Shown here piece by piece: positions 16,523-26,502 of a DNA stretch of 64,000 nt. This DNA comes from Verrucomicrobiales bacterium (GTDB taxonomy: Bacteria > Verrucomicrobiota > Verrucomicrobiia > Limisphaerales > UBA11320). Position 1 is the first letter of the stretch, and each line of letters begins with the position of its first letter. The notes beneath the pieces are model-generated. The model saw nothing but the letters and a program-made list of their open reading frames with translations. It was not told the DNA's origin and made no database searches. Position numbers and translations under genes: made by a program. The stretch lies in assembly GCA_016793885.1 (NCBI GenBank), contig JAEUHE010000179.1, positions 1 through 64,000 on the forward strand, given 5' to 3'.

Positions 16523-17086
16523 TCAATCGAGCAAGCCTTGATTCAGGCGAAGGCTCACAGCGAAGCCCTCCACTCGATCCGCCTGCTGATTGACCAACCG
16601 GTCCAGGTCATCGAGTGATCGGATAACCGTCTTTCGATAATAACCCAGCGAGCTGTCGTTCTCGATCATGGCTGGGTTGGCCCCGCTGGCCATGGAAGTC
16701 ACACGATCGACCGCGGGAGGGAGGACTGCGGTTCCAGATCGATCGAACTTCCAAGCCCCGATGAGGAGCGCCAGCACCGCCGCTGCCGCAGCGAACCTTG
16801 GCAGCCAACTCCGCCTTGGATCGACCAAGCACGGCGGCGAAGCAAGTGGCGTTGAGTTCCTGATCTCCAGGGCCACGCGCTCGTAGATCTGAGTGGGTAG
16901 GGTAGCGGGTTGGAGATGATCCGCCGCCTCTGTCTGGCGTTGGCAGAGGGTCAGGATTTCTTGGTGGTACTCTTTGCACCCGGGGCAAAGGTCTAAATGT
17001 TCTTGGACCGGGGCACTCGCCGCTGACGAAAGGCTGCCCGCCGCGAAGAGGGCGATGGATTTGCGGTGCTGAGGACAAGGCTTCAT
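16523..17086 (-). CDS. Membrane-bound anti-sigma factor with zinc-binding motif
   Basis: A 187-residue single-pass membrane protein. The N-terminal segment HRKSIALFAAG...EHLDLCPGCKEYH shows the HxxxCxxC arrangement of the anti-sigma zinc finger (ZAS) domain. One hydrophobic span follows at about residues 92-112 (FAAAAAVLALLIGAWKF), then a short outer domain that I do not recognise. It overlaps the sigma gene by an ATGA, the usual arrangement for an ECF sigma and its inhibitor. It is expected to hold the sigma factor at the membrane until a signal releases it. The signal is unknown. Confidence 0.85.
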   Translation of the reverse strand: MKPCPQHRKSIALFAAGSLSSAASAPVQEHLDLCPGCKEYHQEILTLCQRQTEAADHLQPATLPTQIYERVALEIRNSTPLASPPCLVDPRRSWLPRFAAAAAVLALLIGAWKFDRSGTAVLPPAVDRVTSMASGANPAMIENDSSLGYYRKTVIRSLDDLDRLVNQQADRVEGFAVSLRLNQGLLD

Positions 17087-17703
17087 AGGGTTGGAGTGTC
17101 GTTGGAGCGGGACTGGAGCTTCCGGAGACGTTCGAGGCCATGGAATAGGCGCGATTTCACGGTGCCGACCGAACAGCCGATCGCCCCAGCGATACCCTCC
17201 AAGCTCTCGTCGGCGTAGAATCGCAAGTAGAGAACGAGGCGTTGCTTTTCCGGCAACTGATTAAGGCTTCGAAGGAGTTGACCGGCCTGTTCGCCTAGCT
17301 CTGCTTGTAGACTCGGGCCGGGTTCCGGATCGGACAGTTGAAGGAGGTGAGACTGCACCTGCTTTTCTGAGCCGCCAAACAGCCAGCTAAACGGGGTGGG
17401 AAGACGCTTCCGCAAACTGTCTCGGTGTCTATGGATGAGAATGCTGCAGAACCAGGTGAACAATTGGCACTGGCCGTTGTATCGCCGCAGCGACTTCCAG
17501 GACTGGACGAGCGTTTCCTGCACGAGATCTTCTGGAGACCCGCGTCCGCCACACAGCGCCTGGGCTTGGCGGAGTAAACGGTCCCCGTACAAGCGGCAGA
17601 GGCGATCGAACGCCTCTGTGTCCCCCCGTTGAGCCCGCGCCACAAGCAGCAGTTCATCGGGCGCGGGCTCAACAATGGTCAGGATTTTCGGGGGGACGTT
17701 CAC
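17083..17703 (-). CDS. ECF-type RNA polymerase sigma factor
   Basis: A sigma-70 family factor of 206 residues. Region 2 is visible around DTEAFDRLCRLYGDRLLRQAQAL and the core-binding EDLVQETLVQSWKSLRRYNG at about residues 55-75. Region 4 has the helix-turn-helix LPEKQRLVLYLRFYADESLEGIAGAIGCSVGTVKSRLFHGLERLRK at about 150-195. The start is GTG at 17703. It is followed directly by its anti-sigma gene with a 4-base overlap. The upstream gene for a secreted protein ends only 34 bases before it on the same strand, so the three may be one unit. Target promoters cannot be read from this window. Confidence 0.93.
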   Translation of the reverse strand: MNVPPKILTIVEPAPDELLLVARAQRGDTEAFDRLCRLYGDRLLRQAQALCGGRGSPEDLVQETLVQSWKSLRRYNGQCQLFTWFCSILIHRHRDSLRKRLPTPFSWLFGGSEKQVQSHLLQLSDPEPGPSLQAELGEQAGQLLRSLNQLPEKQRLVLYLRFYADESLEGIAGAIGCSVGTVKSRLFHGLERLRKLQSRSNDTPTL

Positions 17704-17737
17704 GATTTTAGCAAGCGAGGGGTGACGCTGACCGTCG

Positions 17738-18982
17738 CTATTTCAGCGGTTTTCCGGCGTCCTTTCCATAAGGATAAAACGCTGGGCCATCCTTTTCCGC
17801 GAAGATCAGCACGCCCGGCGCGTCCCCGAACCCGAACTGGGCACGCAGTTGGAAACCTCGCCGGGCTCCGTTGAGTGAAAACGGTTGGAACTCGAAGGGC
17901 AAGCGGGTTGAAGGATCGATCACGCTGTTCAAACCGGTTTCGCCTTGGGTGGTGTAGGCAACCGCGGCTCGGAGCATCGAAAGTTTCACCTCGGCCTCAA
18001 ACTGCTTCGCGAGTGACCGATCGAAGGGCCCGAGAAACTCTCGAGCCAGCAAGTTCGGCTGGTTCTCGATCTTTTGGTTGAACTGCTTGATTTGAACGGA
18101 GGCTTGCGAATAGGGAAGGCGGAGTATGCTTTCCAGCTCCGTGTAGAGAGGATCCAGTTGCTTGACGTAGTTCATGAGCCCGTCCATGGATCCCCCCGCC
18201 GCAGCCAAAACGTCCTTCGCCCATTCGGGTCTAGGTTGATCCGGAGTGGACACGATCATCTGTAGGAGGGCTTGCGCCTTCTCGAGCATCTCTGGTTCGT
18301 TCTTGGCCTCTGCTTTTAGGTCGGCGAGTTTCACCAAGATCCATCCATACATGGATGATCGCTCGGTCGAGATGGAATCGGCGATGCTGCCGCGAGCGGG
18401 AGCGGCAGCGAACCCTGCCATTACTTCCTTCAAGGTTTCTGGTTTGAATCGGTGATAGTTGTCGACGACCGCGTTCATACAGATGTTTTCGATCGCGAAT
18501 TGGACCAATGCCGAGATGAGAATCCGGTCGGTGGCGAGGTTTCTTCCCTCAATGAATGCAGCGATCAGTTCGTCGCGTGCCGCGGCCTGGTTGCCTTGCT
18601 GGAGATGCCAGCTCACCCGAAGCCGGGCGGCCTGGGCTACCGCCTTGGCCTTGGCCAACCCAGGGAGGAGCGCTTCTGGACCATCCGTGAGGTCGTATCC
18701 CCAGACACAGGGGACCTGCGCCTTGCCCCCGCGATACAACAGTTTGAAGACGCTGTTATAGCGGGACAAGAGCTCCCCGGCTCGGGGGGGGAGAACCTGG
18801 CCGCGCCACTCGTTGGTGAATAAGTAACCCCGGTCAGCTTCCGAGAAGTCGGGGATCTGAGCCCAGGCCTGCCAGTAGAGCAGGGCGGGGTTGATGTCTG
18901 TTCGGAATCGTTCGGCCGCCTGGAGATGCGCCGCGTTACCAAGGTATAAACCTATCAGAGAAAGAATGATGCGTTTGAGCAT
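17738..18982 (-). CDS. Exported protein of unknown function
   Basis: I do not recognise the family. From the ATG at 18982 the protein has 414 residues and a signal peptide (MLKRIILSLIGLYLGNAAHLQA). The body is largely helical, with an alanine-rich region (LAKAKAVAQAARLRVSWHLQQGNQAAARDELIAAF) reminiscent of helical repeats, and a C-terminal FGFGDAPGVLIFAEKDG segment that may be a small beta domain. The frame is open to 19063, but the extra residues are polar and would bury the signal sequence. It is followed after 34 bases by the sigma/anti-sigma pair, so a link to envelope stress is possible but only positional. Confidence 0.6.
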   Translation of the reverse strand: MLKRIILSLIGLYLGNAAHLQAAERFRTDINPALLYWQAWAQIPDFSEADRGYLFTNEWRGQVLPPRAGELLSRYNSVFKLLYRGGKAQVPCVWGYDLTDGPEALLPGLAKAKAVAQAARLRVSWHLQQGNQAAARDELIAAFIEGRNLATDRILISALVQFAIENICMNAVVDNYHRFKPETLKEVMAGFAAAPARGSIADSISTERSSMYGWILVKLADLKAEAKNEPEMLEKAQALLQMIVSTPDQPRPEWAKDVLAAAGGSMDGLMNYVKQLDPLYTELESILRLPYSQASVQIKQFNQKIENQPNLLAREFLGPFDRSLAKQFEAEVKLSMLRAAVAYTTQGETGLNSVIDPSTRLPFEFQPFSLNGARRGFQLRAQFGFGDAPGVLIFAEKDGPAFYPYGKDAGKPLK

Positions 18983-19451
18983 GGGATCTATTTGGTTGTG
19001 CTGATTGGAGTTCAGTTCGCGGCCGCTTGGGTGTTCATCGCAGAGGAGACGCAAAAGGTTCAAAGTATTTGTAGGGTTTACGGGATGAGAACCACGGATA
19101 GAGGTCTGTCCCTGCCTGCGAGGCGGCAGCGGATGAGGTCTGTCCCCAGTGAGGCGGTTCAGGGTGAGGCCTGTCCCTTGTCGGGGATTCTTGGGTTTGA
19201 TGCGGTTGGATTGCGGCTCGGCCAGCGCGCGACGACAGAGGGGCGGGGAAGGGGACCTGCAGCGCGGATAGGCCCGATTTTGCTCACCTGGCGTAGGCTT
19301 TAGGCCCCACCCGCGGTTATGAGAATGGTGAGTAAGAATAATACCTCATGCAAAAACCTGAAAAAACCCTTGTGAAATAATTCACACTCCGGCAATTTCA
19401 CGCCGCTCTTAGCGGTGACCCTTCATCTCGCGTCGTTTCTTTATCGTCGAG
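18983..19451. promoter_or_regulatory. Divergent leader region with direct repeats, upstream of the ATP synthase operon
   Basis: This 469-base gap must hold the promoters of atpB (plus) and of the exported protein (minus). It contains three direct repeats of GAGGYCTGTCCC at 19101-19112, 19135-19146 and 19166-19177, spaced 34 and 31 bases apart, which could bind a regulator or be remnants of a repeat element. A small hairpin (CCGCT 19403-19407 / AGCGG 19411-19415) lies about 40 bases before atpB. The segment 19320-19400 is AT-rich compared with the surroundings and is the likeliest place for the atp promoter. I could not assign -35 and -10 boxes with confidence. Confidence 0.45.
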
Positions 19452-20516
19452 ATGGCGACTTATTTATCACTCATGCGGCTGACAAAATTGATCTTGGCAT
19501 TGGCTTTGGTTCTGGGATGGGTATCCCTTTCCCAAGCGGCAGAAGGCACCCACGCTGCGGCTACGGCGGTCGCGCACGCCGCTGAAGGAGCACATGGGGA
19601 CGCCCATGGCGACGGCGGCCACGCTGGTTTGCCTCCCGCGGCCCTTGAGGTGTTTAACATCGGCGGTTTACCGGTCACCAACTCCATGGTGGTAACGTGG
19701 GTGGTGGCTCTGCTGGTGATCCTGTTTGCACGAATGGCGACTGCCAACATGAAGCAGGTGCCCGAGGGGGCTCAGAACTTCTGGGAGTGGCTGGTGGAGA
19801 GCTTGCACAATTTCCTTTCTGGAATTATCGGCGGTGAACTGGTGAGCAAGACCTTCTGGTTCTTCGCGACGGTCTTCATCTTCATCCTCTTCACGAACTG
19901 GTTCGGACTTATCCCGGGTGTTGGCACCGTCGGATGGGGCAGCCATTCAACCGGCAACCTGATCCTCCCAACTTTTGATCACGTCGAGAGGCCGCTTCTC
20001 CGCGGTGGTAACGCGGATCTGAACATGACCTCGGCCATGTCGATCGTGTTCTTCGCTTGCTGGATCGTTTGGGCTCTGCGGGCGAACGGTCCGGGCGGTT
20101 TTATCAGCCATATCTTCGGATACCGCGGCGATGCCAAGGGCGGGATGCGCGCCCTGCTGGTTGCGGTCTTTTTGGCAGTTGGCCTGCTCGAGGTCATCTC
20201 CATCATGTTCCGTCCAGTCTCCCTTTCCTTCCGTCTTTACGGAAACATCTTCGCCGGTGAGAACCTGCTCGAGGCCATGGCCGTCATGGGCGGTAAGTAT
20301 TTTGGCTGGTTGGTCCCGCTGCCGTTCTACGGCATGGAGCTGATTGTCGGTTTGGTTCAAGCGCTGGTGTTCACGTTGCTCACCGCGATTTTCACCTCCT
20401 TGATCTGCGCTCATGGCGACGGTCATCACGAAGAGCATGCTCACGATCATGAGCATGGGCCTGACTGTAAACATGACCACGATCATGGTCATGGTCACAA
20501 GAACGCGGCGCACTGA
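19452..20516 (+). CDS. atpB: ATP synthase Fo subunit a, with His-rich tails
   Basis: Membrane subunit a of the F1Fo ATP synthase (354 residues), which forms the ion half-channels against the c-ring. The conserved arginine helix is seen in SLSFRLYGNIFAGENL near residue 260, and the helix before it ends in LLEVISIMFRPV. The N-terminus has a signal-like stretch (LTKLILALALVLGWVSLSQAA) and then a His-rich segment (AEGAHGDAHGDGGHAG). The last 35 residues are also packed with His and Asp (GHHEEHAHDHEHGPDCKHDH and onwards). Most subunit a proteins are shorter, about 240-280 residues, and lack such tails. It is the first gene of atpBEFHAGDC, and no atpI precedes it. Confidence 0.97.
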   Translation: MATYLSLMRLTKLILALALVLGWVSLSQAAEGTHAAATAVAHAAEGAHGDAHGDGGHAGLPPAALEVFNIGGLPVTNSMVVTWVVALLVILFARMATANMKQVPEGAQNFWEWLVESLHNFLSGIIGGELVSKTFWFFATVFIFILFTNWFGLIPGVGTVGWGSHSTGNLILPTFDHVERPLLRGGNADLNMTSAMSIVFFACWIVWALRANGPGGFISHIFGYRGDAKGGMRALLVAVFLAVGLLEVISIMFRPVSLSFRLYGNIFAGENLLEAMAVMGGKYFGWLVPLPFYGMELIVGLVQALVFTLLTAIFTSLICAHGDGHHEEHAHDHEHGPDCKHDHDHGHGHKNAAH

Positions 20517-20598
20517 GCCACGCTCAATTTAAACGATTTCGGACGTCGGACCGTGGCAAGACTGCGGGGGCGAACGAGAACAAAAGAAAGGATAGTCT

Positions 20599-20805
20599 AT
20601 GGAAATGCTCGCAGAAATCACGGGCAGTTTGCACGTCGGTCTGGCTGCTATCGGTTCGGCCATCGGCGTGGGTATCATTGGTATGAAGGCATCTGAAGCG
20701 GTCGGACGTAATCCGGGCGCGGCTGGTGCTATCCTGACGCAAGCGATCATCAGCTCAGCGTTGGCTGAAGGTATCATCTTCTTCGCCATCTTCTTGGTGA
20801 AGTAA
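20599..20805 (+). CDS. atpE: ATP synthase Fo subunit c
   Basis: The 68-residue proteolipid that forms the c-ring. Two hydrophobic helices are separated by the polar loop with the invariant RNP (SEAVGRNPGAAG). The ion-binding carboxylate is the Glu in SSALAEGIIFFAIF. Helix 1 is Gly/Ala-rich (GLAAIGSAIGVGIIG). The residues after the Glu (GI) and the absence of a Gln in helix 1 do not fit the sodium-binding pattern, so proton coupling is inferred. A good Shine-Dalgarno (AAAGGA) precedes the ATG. A strong hairpin follows the gene and may raise its share of the message. Confidence 0.97.
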   Translation: MEMLAEITGSLHVGLAAIGSAIGVGIIGMKASEAVGRNPGAAGAILTQAIISSALAEGIIFFAIFLVK

Positions 20806-20812
20806 CACCTTA

Positions 20813-20838
20813 GCCTCCTGGGCTCCGGCCCGGGAGGC
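20813..20838 (+). promoter_or_regulatory. Stem-loop between atpE and atpF
   Basis: An 11-bp stem pairs GCCTCCTGGGC (20813-20823) with GCCCGGGAGGC (20828-20838) with a single T-G wobble and a TCCG tetraloop. It starts 7 bases after the atpE stop. A short CCCCTTTTAAAA follows rather than a clean U tract, so it is a weak terminator at most. In position it suits a 3' stabiliser or partial terminator that increases subunit c output relative to the downstream subunits. Confidence 0.7.
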
Positions 20839-20860
20839 AACCCCTTTTAAAAGAGCGACT

Positions 20861-21412
20861 ATGGTTAACTGGTTTTTGATGGGAGCAGCGGCAGCGGGAG
20901 AACAGAGCATTCCGGCGAAGATCGCCGAGACGTTCGGATGGAATCCGACCTTGTTCATCTCCCAGGTCATCAGCTTTTGTTTGGTGGCTTTTCTACTGTC
21001 CAAGTTTGCTTACGGCCCGATTTTGAAGGTGCTGGATGAGCGGCGCCGGAAGATCGCCGAAGGTCTAGCCAACGCGGAAAAGATCAAAACCGAACTCGCC
21101 AACGCCCAAGCCAAGTCTCAGGAAATCCTGACCAAGGCCAGCGCGGAAGCGAACAAGCACATCGAAGAGGCGCGCCAGGCCGCTGCCAAGGTGTTTGAGA
21201 CCGAATCGCAGAAGGCGATTGCCACCGCCAACGACATCATTGCCAAGGCTCGTCAGGCCAGCGAAGCGGAGCTCGCCCGTATGAAGGCTGAACTCCGTCG
21301 CGAGGTTGGACGTCTGGTGGTTCAGACCACCGCGAAAGTTGCGGGCAAAGTGCTCTCGCCTGAAGACCAGCAACGTTTGGCCGACGAGGCCACCCGCCAT
21401 CTGGCCGCCTAA
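20861..21412 (+). CDS. atpF: ATP synthase Fo subunit b
   Basis: The peripheral stalk subunit, 183 residues. One membrane helix (TLFISQVISFCLVAFLLSKFAYGPIL, about residues 29-54) is followed by the usual VLDERRRKIAEGLANAEKIK start of the dimeric stalk coiled coil. Charged, alanine-rich helix continues to the end (KAELRREVGRLVVQTTAKVAGKVL). The stretch before the membrane helix (GAAAAGEQSIPAKIAETFG) is longer than in E. coli. It comes between the atpE hairpin and atpH. There is only one b gene, so a homodimeric stalk is expected. Confidence 0.95.
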   Translation: MVNWFLMGAAAAGEQSIPAKIAETFGWNPTLFISQVISFCLVAFLLSKFAYGPILKVLDERRRKIAEGLANAEKIKTELANAQAKSQEILTKASAEANKHIEEARQAAAKVFETESQKAIATANDIIAKARQASEAELARMKAELRREVGRLVVQTTAKVAGKVLSPEDQQRLADEATRHLAA

Positions 21413-21436
21413 TATTCCGCTGGAGCTACGCCTCGC

Positions 21437-21829
21437 ATGAAAATCTCCAAGAACGCTCGCCGGGACGCCAAGTCGCTCTTCACTTGCTGCAAGGTGAACG
21501 GCATTCTGGACGAAGCGAAGGTTCGCCAAGCGGTGACGTCCGTCATCGCTCAGAAGCCCCGAGGCTACGTGGGCGTTCTTTCCCACTTTCAACGATTGGT
21601 GAAGTTGGAAGTCGCCAAGCGTACCGCCCGGGTGGAAAGCGCGGTGGCCATCACCCCAGCGATCCAAGCGAACATCGAACGCAGCCTGATCCAGAAGTAC
21701 GGACCGGGTCTCACCACCACCTACAGCCAGAATGCCGCCCTGATCGGCGGATTGAAGATCCAAGTCGGCAGCGACGTGTATGACGGGAGCATTCAAGCTC
21801 GCCTGAATGCGTTGGATGAGAGTTTTTAA
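21437..21829 (+). CDS. atpH: ATP synthase F1 subunit delta, short form
   Basis: The OSCP-like subunit that ties the peripheral stalk to F1. Its place between atpF and atpA and its C-terminal half identify it: VESAVAITPAIQANIERSLIQKYG, then LIGGLKIQVGSDVYDGSIQARLNAL. The last block matches the conserved C-terminal motif of the family. At 130 residues it is about 50 shorter than usual. The missing part falls in the N-terminal six-helix bundle, which normally binds the alpha subunit tip. After the first helix (NARRDAKSLFTCC) the sequence goes almost directly to KPRGYVGVLSHFQRLVKLE. No frameshift is evident and the downstream spacing is normal. Confidence 0.85.
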   Translation: MKISKNARRDAKSLFTCCKVNGILDEAKVRQAVTSVIAQKPRGYVGVLSHFQRLVKLEVAKRTARVESAVAITPAIQANIERSLIQKYGPGLTTTYSQNAALIGGLKIQVGSDVYDGSIQARLNALDESF

Positions 21830-21869
21830 ACGAAGTGACTTTTTCCATTTCCACTAAGAAGACAGAACT

Positions 21870-23402
21870 ATGAGTTCACTACTCCAGGACATCGAAGCGC
21901 AAATCTCCGGCGTGAAAACGTCGGTCTCCAAGCAAAACGTCGGCGTCGTCCGCGAATGCTCCGACGGTGTCGCCAAGATCGAAGGGCTCTCCGATTGCAT
22001 GGCCAACGAAATGTTGGACTTTGGCAACGGAACCGTCGGTCTGGCCTTGAACCTTGAAGAGACCGAAGTCGGCGCCATCATCCTCGGTGACTACCTCGCG
22101 ATTCGCGAAGGCACCGAAGTGCGCACCACCGGCAAGTTGCTGTCCGTTCCGGTCGGCAAGGGCCTGCTGGGTCGCGTGGTCGACGTGCTTGGCCGCCCCT
22201 TGGACGGCAAGGGGCCGATCAAGGAAACTGCTTTCTATCCGGTCGAGAAGATCGCGCCCGGCATCGTCAAGCGCCAGTCCGTGAGTCAGCCGCTCCAGAC
22301 CGGCATTATGTCCATCGACGCGATGATCCCCGTTGGCCGTGGCCAGCGCGAACTGATCATCGGCGACCGTTCGACGGGCAAGACCACGATCGGGGTGGAC
22401 ACGATGATCAACCAGGCGCGCATCAACAAGCAGGGGCGCGCGTCGGGGGACAAGAGCTTCCGCCCGGTTTATAACATCTACGTGGCTGTCGGTCAGAAGC
22501 AGTCCAACATCGCGCGAGTGATCGCTGAGTTGGAGAAGGCGGGCGCGATGGAAGACACCATCGTGGTGGCCGCCGGCGCGTCCGACTCGGCTGCGAACCA
22601 GTATCTCGCTCCGTTCTCGGGAGCGTCGATGGGCGAATGGTTCATGGATAACGGCATGGACGCGCTGATCATCTTTGATGATCTCTCCAAGCAGGCCGTA
22701 GCTTACCGCCAGGTCTCATTGGTTCTGAAGCGCCCCTCCGGCCGTGAAGCCTATCCTGGTGACGTTTTCTATCTGCACAGCCGCTTGCTCGAGCGTAGCG
22801 CTCGTGTGAACGAGAAAAACGGTAACGGTTCCCTCACCGCGCTCCCGATCATCGAGACGCAGGCGGGTGACGTTTCGGCTTACATCCCGACGAATGTGAT
22901 TTCGATCACGGACGGCCAGATCTACCTGGAAACCGACTTGTTCTACCAAGGTATCCGTCCCGCGATCTCCGTCGGTCTGTCGGTGTCCCGCGTCGGTTCC
23001 GCCGCGCAGATCAAGGCCATGAAGCAGGTCGCGGGCAAGATCAAGCTGGAGCTGGCTCAGTATCGCGAGCTCGCCGCCTTCGCGCAGTTCGGATCCGATC
23101 TGGATGCCAAGACTCAGGCAACTCTCGAGCGCGGTAAGCGCATCGTCGAGTTGTTCAAGCAGAACCAATACAACCCGATCCCGGTGGAGATTCAGTCGGC
23201 GATCTTGTTTGCGATGCAGAACAACATGCTGGACGACGTCGCGGTGGAAAAGGTCAAGGACTTCCAGAACAAGCTGACAACCTTCCTTCAAGACCGCAAA
23301 GAACCACTGCTGGCCAAGATTCGCGCCGAGAAGGCGTTCAGTGACGCGCTGGGCGCGGAACTGAAGGCGGCAGTGACCGAGTTCAAGCAGACCTATAGGT
23401 AA
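21870..23402 (+). CDS. atpA: ATP synthase F1 subunit alpha
   Basis: The non-catalytic nucleotide-binding subunit, 510 residues, standard length. The P-loop GDRSTGKTT is near residues 166-174. The Walker B region [16 protein letters not shown] and the VSRVGSAAQ signature near residue 372 (family pattern [14 protein letters not shown]) are intact. The N-terminal beta-barrel ([17 protein letters not shown]) and the C-terminal helical domain are both present. It is followed by atpG with an 8-base gap, so the two are surely co-transcribed. Confidence 0.99.
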   Translation: MSSLLQDIEAQISGVKTSVSKQNVGVVRECSDGVAKIEGLSDCMANEMLDFGNGTVGLALNLEETEVGAIILGDYLAIREGTEVRTTGKLLSVPVGKGLLGRVVDVLGRPLDGKGPIKETAFYPVEKIAPGIVKRQSVSQPLQTGIMSIDAMIPVGRGQRELIIGDRSTGKTTIGVDTMINQARINKQGRASGDKSFRPVYNIYVAVGQKQSNIARVIAELEKAGAMEDTIVVAAGASDSAANQYLAPFSGASMGEWFMDNGMDALIIFDDLSKQAVAYRQVSLVLKRPSGREAYPGDVFYLHSRLLERSARVNEKNGNGSLTALPIIETQAGDVSAYIPTNVISITDGQIYLETDLFYQGIRPAISVGLSVSRVGSAAQIKAMKQVAGKIKLELAQYRELAAFAQFGSDLDAKTQATLERGKRIVELFKQNQYNPIPVEIQSAILFAMQNNMLDDVAVEKVKDFQNKLTTFLQDRKEPLLAKIRAEKAFSDALGAELKAAVTEFKQTYR

Positions 23403-23410
23403 TTGCTTCC

Positions 23411-25752
<2,342 letters not shown>

Positions 25753-25759
25753 TTTACGA

Positions 25760-25797
25760 GAGGTGGCGGCGGTTCCATCTGGGACCGCCGCTCCTCG
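25760..25797 (+). promoter_or_regulatory. GC-rich stem-loop between atpD and atpC
   Basis: GCGGCGGT at 25766-25773 pairs with ACCGCCGC at 25784-25791, and GAGG outside it pairs with CCTC. No U tract follows, so it is probably not a full terminator. It lies 8 bases after the atpD stop and could trim expression of the epsilon subunit or protect the atpD 3' end. Confidence 0.55.
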
Positions 25798-25849
25798 AGA
25801 AGGCCCGGGTGGGTCGAGTTCCGACTTATAGAATTTGCAGAGATCGCTT

Positions 25850-26254
25850 ATGCCCCTCAAGCTTGAAATCGTCACTCCGGAAGCCAAGATCTATTCGGAG
25901 ACCGTGGACATGGTGACCTTGCCCGGCGTTGAGGGCGAGATGGGAATCTTTCCCAATCACGTGCCCTTGATGACTCAAGTGGCGGCCGGCGAAGTGATCG
26001 CCAAACGTGGGGGACAGAACCAACACCTGGCCGTCGGCGAAGGGTTCGTGGAAATCACGGGCGAGCGCGTCGCGATCCTGACCGACATGGCGATCAAGGC
26101 GGACGACATTGACGAGGTGAAGGCTGAAGAGGCACGTAAGCGTGCCGAAGCTCGCCTCCAAGAGAAGCTCAGCGAAGAGGAATCGGTCGCCGTCACCGCT
26201 GCCTTGGCTCATTCCTTGGCGCAGTTGAAGGTGAAGCGCCGGAATCGGTCGTAG
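25850..26254 (+). CDS. atpC: ATP synthase F1 subunit epsilon
   Basis: The small rotor subunit that regulates ATP hydrolysis. From the ATG at 25850 it has 134 residues. The N-terminal beta-sandwich has the family pattern LKLEIVTPEAKIYSETVDMVTLPGVEGEMGIFPNHVPL. The C-terminal helical hairpin starts at DDIDEVKAEEARKRAEARL. The frame is open 5 codons further to a TTG, but the MPLKLEIVTP start is standard. It closes the operon. A gap of 97 bases with a hairpin separates it from atpD, unusually large for this operon. Confidence 0.95.
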   Translation: MPLKLEIVTPEAKIYSETVDMVTLPGVEGEMGIFPNHVPLMTQVAAGEVIAKRGGQNQHLAVGEGFVEITGERVAILTDMAIKADDIDEVKAEEARKRAEARLQEKLSEEESVAVTAALAHSLAQLKVKRRNRS

Positions 26255-26277
26255 CAACTTGGATTCTCCCTGACGGC

Positions 26278-26500
26278 TTCTCGCCCTACCACGTCACGTC
26301 ACTGAGGTAGGGAGAGACTCCGTCGAGCCCACAATGGCCCCCGGCTCCGCGGTAGATGGAGGGTTAACCCCGATGAGGGTACCTTCGACGTAGATGATCT
26401 CTGAGCGCTTCTCGCCGCGCCCCAAACAACCCTCTCACACGCTGAGCATTCATGGTCTCGAGCAGGGTCTCTCCCTACCCCGTCACGTCACTACGGTGCT
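26278..26500. repeat. Paired interspersed repeat (copies B1 and B2)
   Basis: Copy B1 is an inverted repeat, TCTCGCCCTACC (26279-26290) against GGTAGGGAGAGA (26306-26317) with one mismatch and a loop ACGTCACGTCACTGA, running on to CTCCGTCGAGCCCAC. Copy B2 at about 26450-26495 repeats the left arm and loop (CTCTCCCTACC, CGTCACGTCAC) and carries the TCGAG part upstream in inverted order. Related copies occur at 12101-12134 and 30279-30330. The unit fills most of the gap between the converging ends of atpC and the Sco gene, where a bidirectional terminator would be useful. Confidence 0.65.
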
Positions 26501-26502
26501 CA

